Shown here piece by piece: positions 7,130 to 8,314 of a DNA stretch of 8,314 nucleotides (its first letter is position 1; the number at the start of each line of letters is the position of its first letter). The notes under the pieces were generated by a model. It made no database searches, was not told the DNA's origin, and saw nothing but the letters and a program-made list of their open reading frames with translations. This stretch comes from Bacteroidales bacterium (GTDB lineage: Bacteria; Bacteroidota; Bacteroidia; Bacteroidales; JAOZTL01). The position numbers and the translations under genes were made by a program. Where the stretch lies: positions 4,096 through 12,409 of the forward strand of contig JAOZTL010000031.1 of the NCBI GenBank assembly GCA_029942205.1. The letters are read 5' to 3'.

Positions 7130-7234
7130 GGTTATTTTAACCTTCAAGTGTAGTTTTTATATAATTCTACTTTATGAAGTTAAAACTTGCTGTTAATCAA
7201 TTCATTTGCTTACATGATGTACGGTGAAATAAAA

Positions 7235-7270
7235 AGTATTAAGTAGAAATTTTTCTTTTTACTTAATACT
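7235..7270 (+). terminator. AT-rich stem-loop, possible bidirectional terminator
   Basis: AGTATTAAGTA (7235-7245) pairs perfectly with TACTTAATACT (7260-7270). The stem extends inward through a G-T pair and three A-T pairs to a 6-nt loop at 7250-7255, about 15 bp in all. GAAATTTTTT follows on the + strand, and an A-run (7231-7235) precedes it, which reads as a T-run on the minus strand. That layout fits a terminator usable in both directions. The stem is unusually AT-rich and lies about 210 nt past the upstream stop codon and about 100 nt before the LytTR start, so an operator or leader element is the alternative. Confidence 0.4.
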
Positions 7271-7366
7271 GAAATTTTTTGTCTAACATCGTTGTTAAAA
7301 AGAAATAATATGCTAATAATTAACTTGATAAAGTAGAAATAATTATGAATCTATTAAATAATTTAA

Positions 7367-8221
7367 ATGACTGACTGGCTAAATAAACCATTTCCTTTAA
7401 TAGAGACAATGAAACAAAAACTAATTATTTCGTTTTTGTTTGCTAGCTTTATTTATGTCTTTTTGTTTGTTTTTCAGCCTTTTGGCTTATTTAAGCATGA
7501 GGAAAATCTTGAAATTTACCTGTTGGGTTTCTTTTTTATCACCCTTTTTGTCATGTTATTTAGTTTTTTCATTTTTCCGCTTGTTTTCAAAAAAATATTC
7601 GATCCTGAAAAATGGAATGTAAAAAAAGAAATCTATTTCTCGCTACAAATTATTACGGTTATTGGATTTTTCAACTGGTTGTACAATTCAATCACAGGTA
7701 TGGATATGATCAATCAGTATAATTTGCTCTCTTTTTTACTTATCACGATTGCGGTAGGTATCTTTCCAACCGTCTTTTTGATTATTTATTTTGAAAAATA
7801 TTTTTATGATAAACATGCGATTATTGCAGATAAGCTGACGGATATTGTTCATACAGCAATCACCAAGAATAACAAACAAATACTTAAAATTCTTTCGGAT
7901 AACGCAAAAGACGAAATAATTATTGAGCTAGAGCATTTTTTGTGTATCCGATCGGAGGGAAATTATATCCATGTTTTTTTTATTGAAAACAATCAAATCA
8001 ATAAGAAATTAATCCGAAATTCTTTGACAAAAGTTAGTCAAGAGCTTTTGATTTTTGAATCCATCAAACGTTGCCATCGATCTTTTCTTGTGAATCTTCA
8101 AAAAATAGAAACAGTTACTGGAAATGCTCGAAATTACAATTTCCACATTGAAAATCTAGGTTTTGAAATACCCGTTTCTCGAAATTTCCCTAAATCGATT
8201 ATCGAAAATATAAAGAAATAA
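7367..8221 (+). CDS. LytTR-domain transcriptional regulator with four membrane helices
   Basis: This is a 284-aa protein. The start MTDWLNKPFPLIE is typical of Bacteroidota membrane LytTR proteins, which supports the ATG at 7367 over Met15. Hydrophobic segments at about 18-36, 51-74, 88-106 and 120-141 form four membrane helices, with QPFGLF (37-42) between the first two. A linker at about 142-183 leads to a C-terminal LytTR DNA-binding domain (about 184-280), with FLCIRSEGNYIHVFF (191-205), RCHRSFLVNLQKIETV (235-250), the ARNYNF segment (254-259) and IPVSRNF (268-274). Proteins of this type lack a receiver domain and bind DNA from the membrane, presumably sensing a membrane or extracellular cue; some lie next to the genes they control. 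No signal or target can be read here. It follows a 340-bp spacer and is probably transcribed on its own. Confidence 0.93.
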   Translation: MTDWLNKPFPLIETMKQKLIISFLFASFIYVFLFVFQPFGLFKHEENLEIYLLGFFFITLFVMLFSFFIFPLVFKKIFDPEKWNVKKEIYFSLQIITVIGFFNWLYNSITGMDMINQYNLLSFLLITIAVGIFPTVFLIIYFEKYFYDKHAIIADKLTDIVHTAITKNNKQILKILSDNAKDEIIIELEHFLCIRSEGNYIHVFFIENNQINKKLIRNSLTKVSQELLIFESIKRCHRSFLVNLQKIETVTGNARNYNFHIENLGFEIPVSRNFPKSIIENIKK

Positions 8222-8314
8222 GGTTTTTGATCTTGTTTACACAATTCAGTAAAATATAGAAATTATTGATAGCGTAAAAAAGTAGTGACTTTACTCATTC
8301 TTAATTTTATTTAA
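8222..8314. other. Non-coding tail after the LytTR gene
   Basis: No credible gene is seen in these 93 bases. A 5-bp hairpin AAAGT-AGTG-ACTTT (8279-8292) is followed by an AT-rich stretch with short T-runs, and might form a weak terminator. The window ends before the next gene. Confidence 0.4.

Larger units (their letters stand above)
7027..7366. other. 340-bp gene-free AT-rich spacer
   Basis: No credible reading frame is present on either strand. The spacer holds repeat copy C, repeat copy E, a small hairpin AGGTTA-TTT-TAACCT (7129-7143), the larger stem-loop at 7235-7270, and a 10-nt direct repeat AAGTAGAAAT at 7241-7250 and 7331-7340. It is long for a Bacteroidota spacer between co-directed genes. 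It probably contains the end of the upstream transcript and the promoter and leader of the LytTR gene, but no convincing TTG/TAnnTTTG pair was found. A small RNA cannot be excluded. Confidence 0.6.

Noticed and set aside
7188..7300. Possible LytTR-binding direct repeats upstream of the LytTR gene (GTT-containing 9-mers near 7190 and 7290)
   Set aside because: Each matches the known AlgR/LytTR-type 9-bp consensus poorly, and they are not spaced 12-13 bp apart.
7345..7374. Short leader frame (9 codons from ATG at 7345) overlapping the LytTR start
   Set aside because: Nothing supports translation; its length and composition are expected by chance in AT-rich DNA.
8222..8240. Fifth copy of the intergenic repeat after the LytTR stop codon
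   Set aside because: Only GGT-TTTGA and TTGTTTAC resemble the other copies, and large gaps are needed, so it is not above chance by eye.

Overview
The window looks like Bacteroidota (Flavobacteriia/Marinilabiliales-like) chromosome. It is AT-rich, start codons lack clear Shine-Dalgarno sequences, there is a short lipoprotein signal peptide, and the last gene is a four-helix membrane protein with a C-terminal LytTR domain, an architecture common in that phylum. All supported genes are on the + strand. No tRNA, rRNA, CRISPR array, transposase or integrase was seen.

Layout: (1) 2-91, the last 29 codons of a gene entering from the left. (2) 155-1084, a lipoprotein predicted to be a beta-propeller of the phytase-esterase-like/SdiA-regulated type. 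(3) 1085-1280, a spacer with a perfect 15-bp palindrome. (4) 1281-6129, a two-gene, translationally overlapping operon. Its first gene is a 1372-aa RecQ-like superfamily 2 helicase with a possible PD-(D/E)XK-type nuclease motif in its N-terminal part and a long unrecognised C-terminal part. Its second gene is a 246-aa coiled-coil protein with one C-terminal membrane helix. (5) 6130-6321, a spacer with a strong stem-loop and two copies of a short repeat. (6) 6322-7026, a 234-aa protein resembling the Bacteroidota DUF6695-type family, with a His...Cys order that suggests a circularly permuted papain/NlpC-P60 fold. (7) 7027-7366, a 340-bp gene-free spacer with more copies of the repeat and a terminator-like stem-loop. 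(8) 7367-8221, the LytTR regulator. (9) 8222-8314, a short non-coding tail.

The most interesting unit is the helicase/coiled-coil pair. The sequence shows an 11-nt gene overlap, intact helicase motifs, no recognisable RecQ zinc-binding region, and a possible nuclease motif in the same polypeptide. I infer that the small protein tethers or scaffolds the helicase at the inner membrane. Such a helicase-nuclease plus membrane coiled-coil pair is a candidate anti-phage or DNA-processing system, but I recognise no named system with this composition and the window has no other defence gene. The flanking genes look like ordinary single genes with no visible link to it, and the repeats in spacers 5 and 7 could be a small dispersed family.
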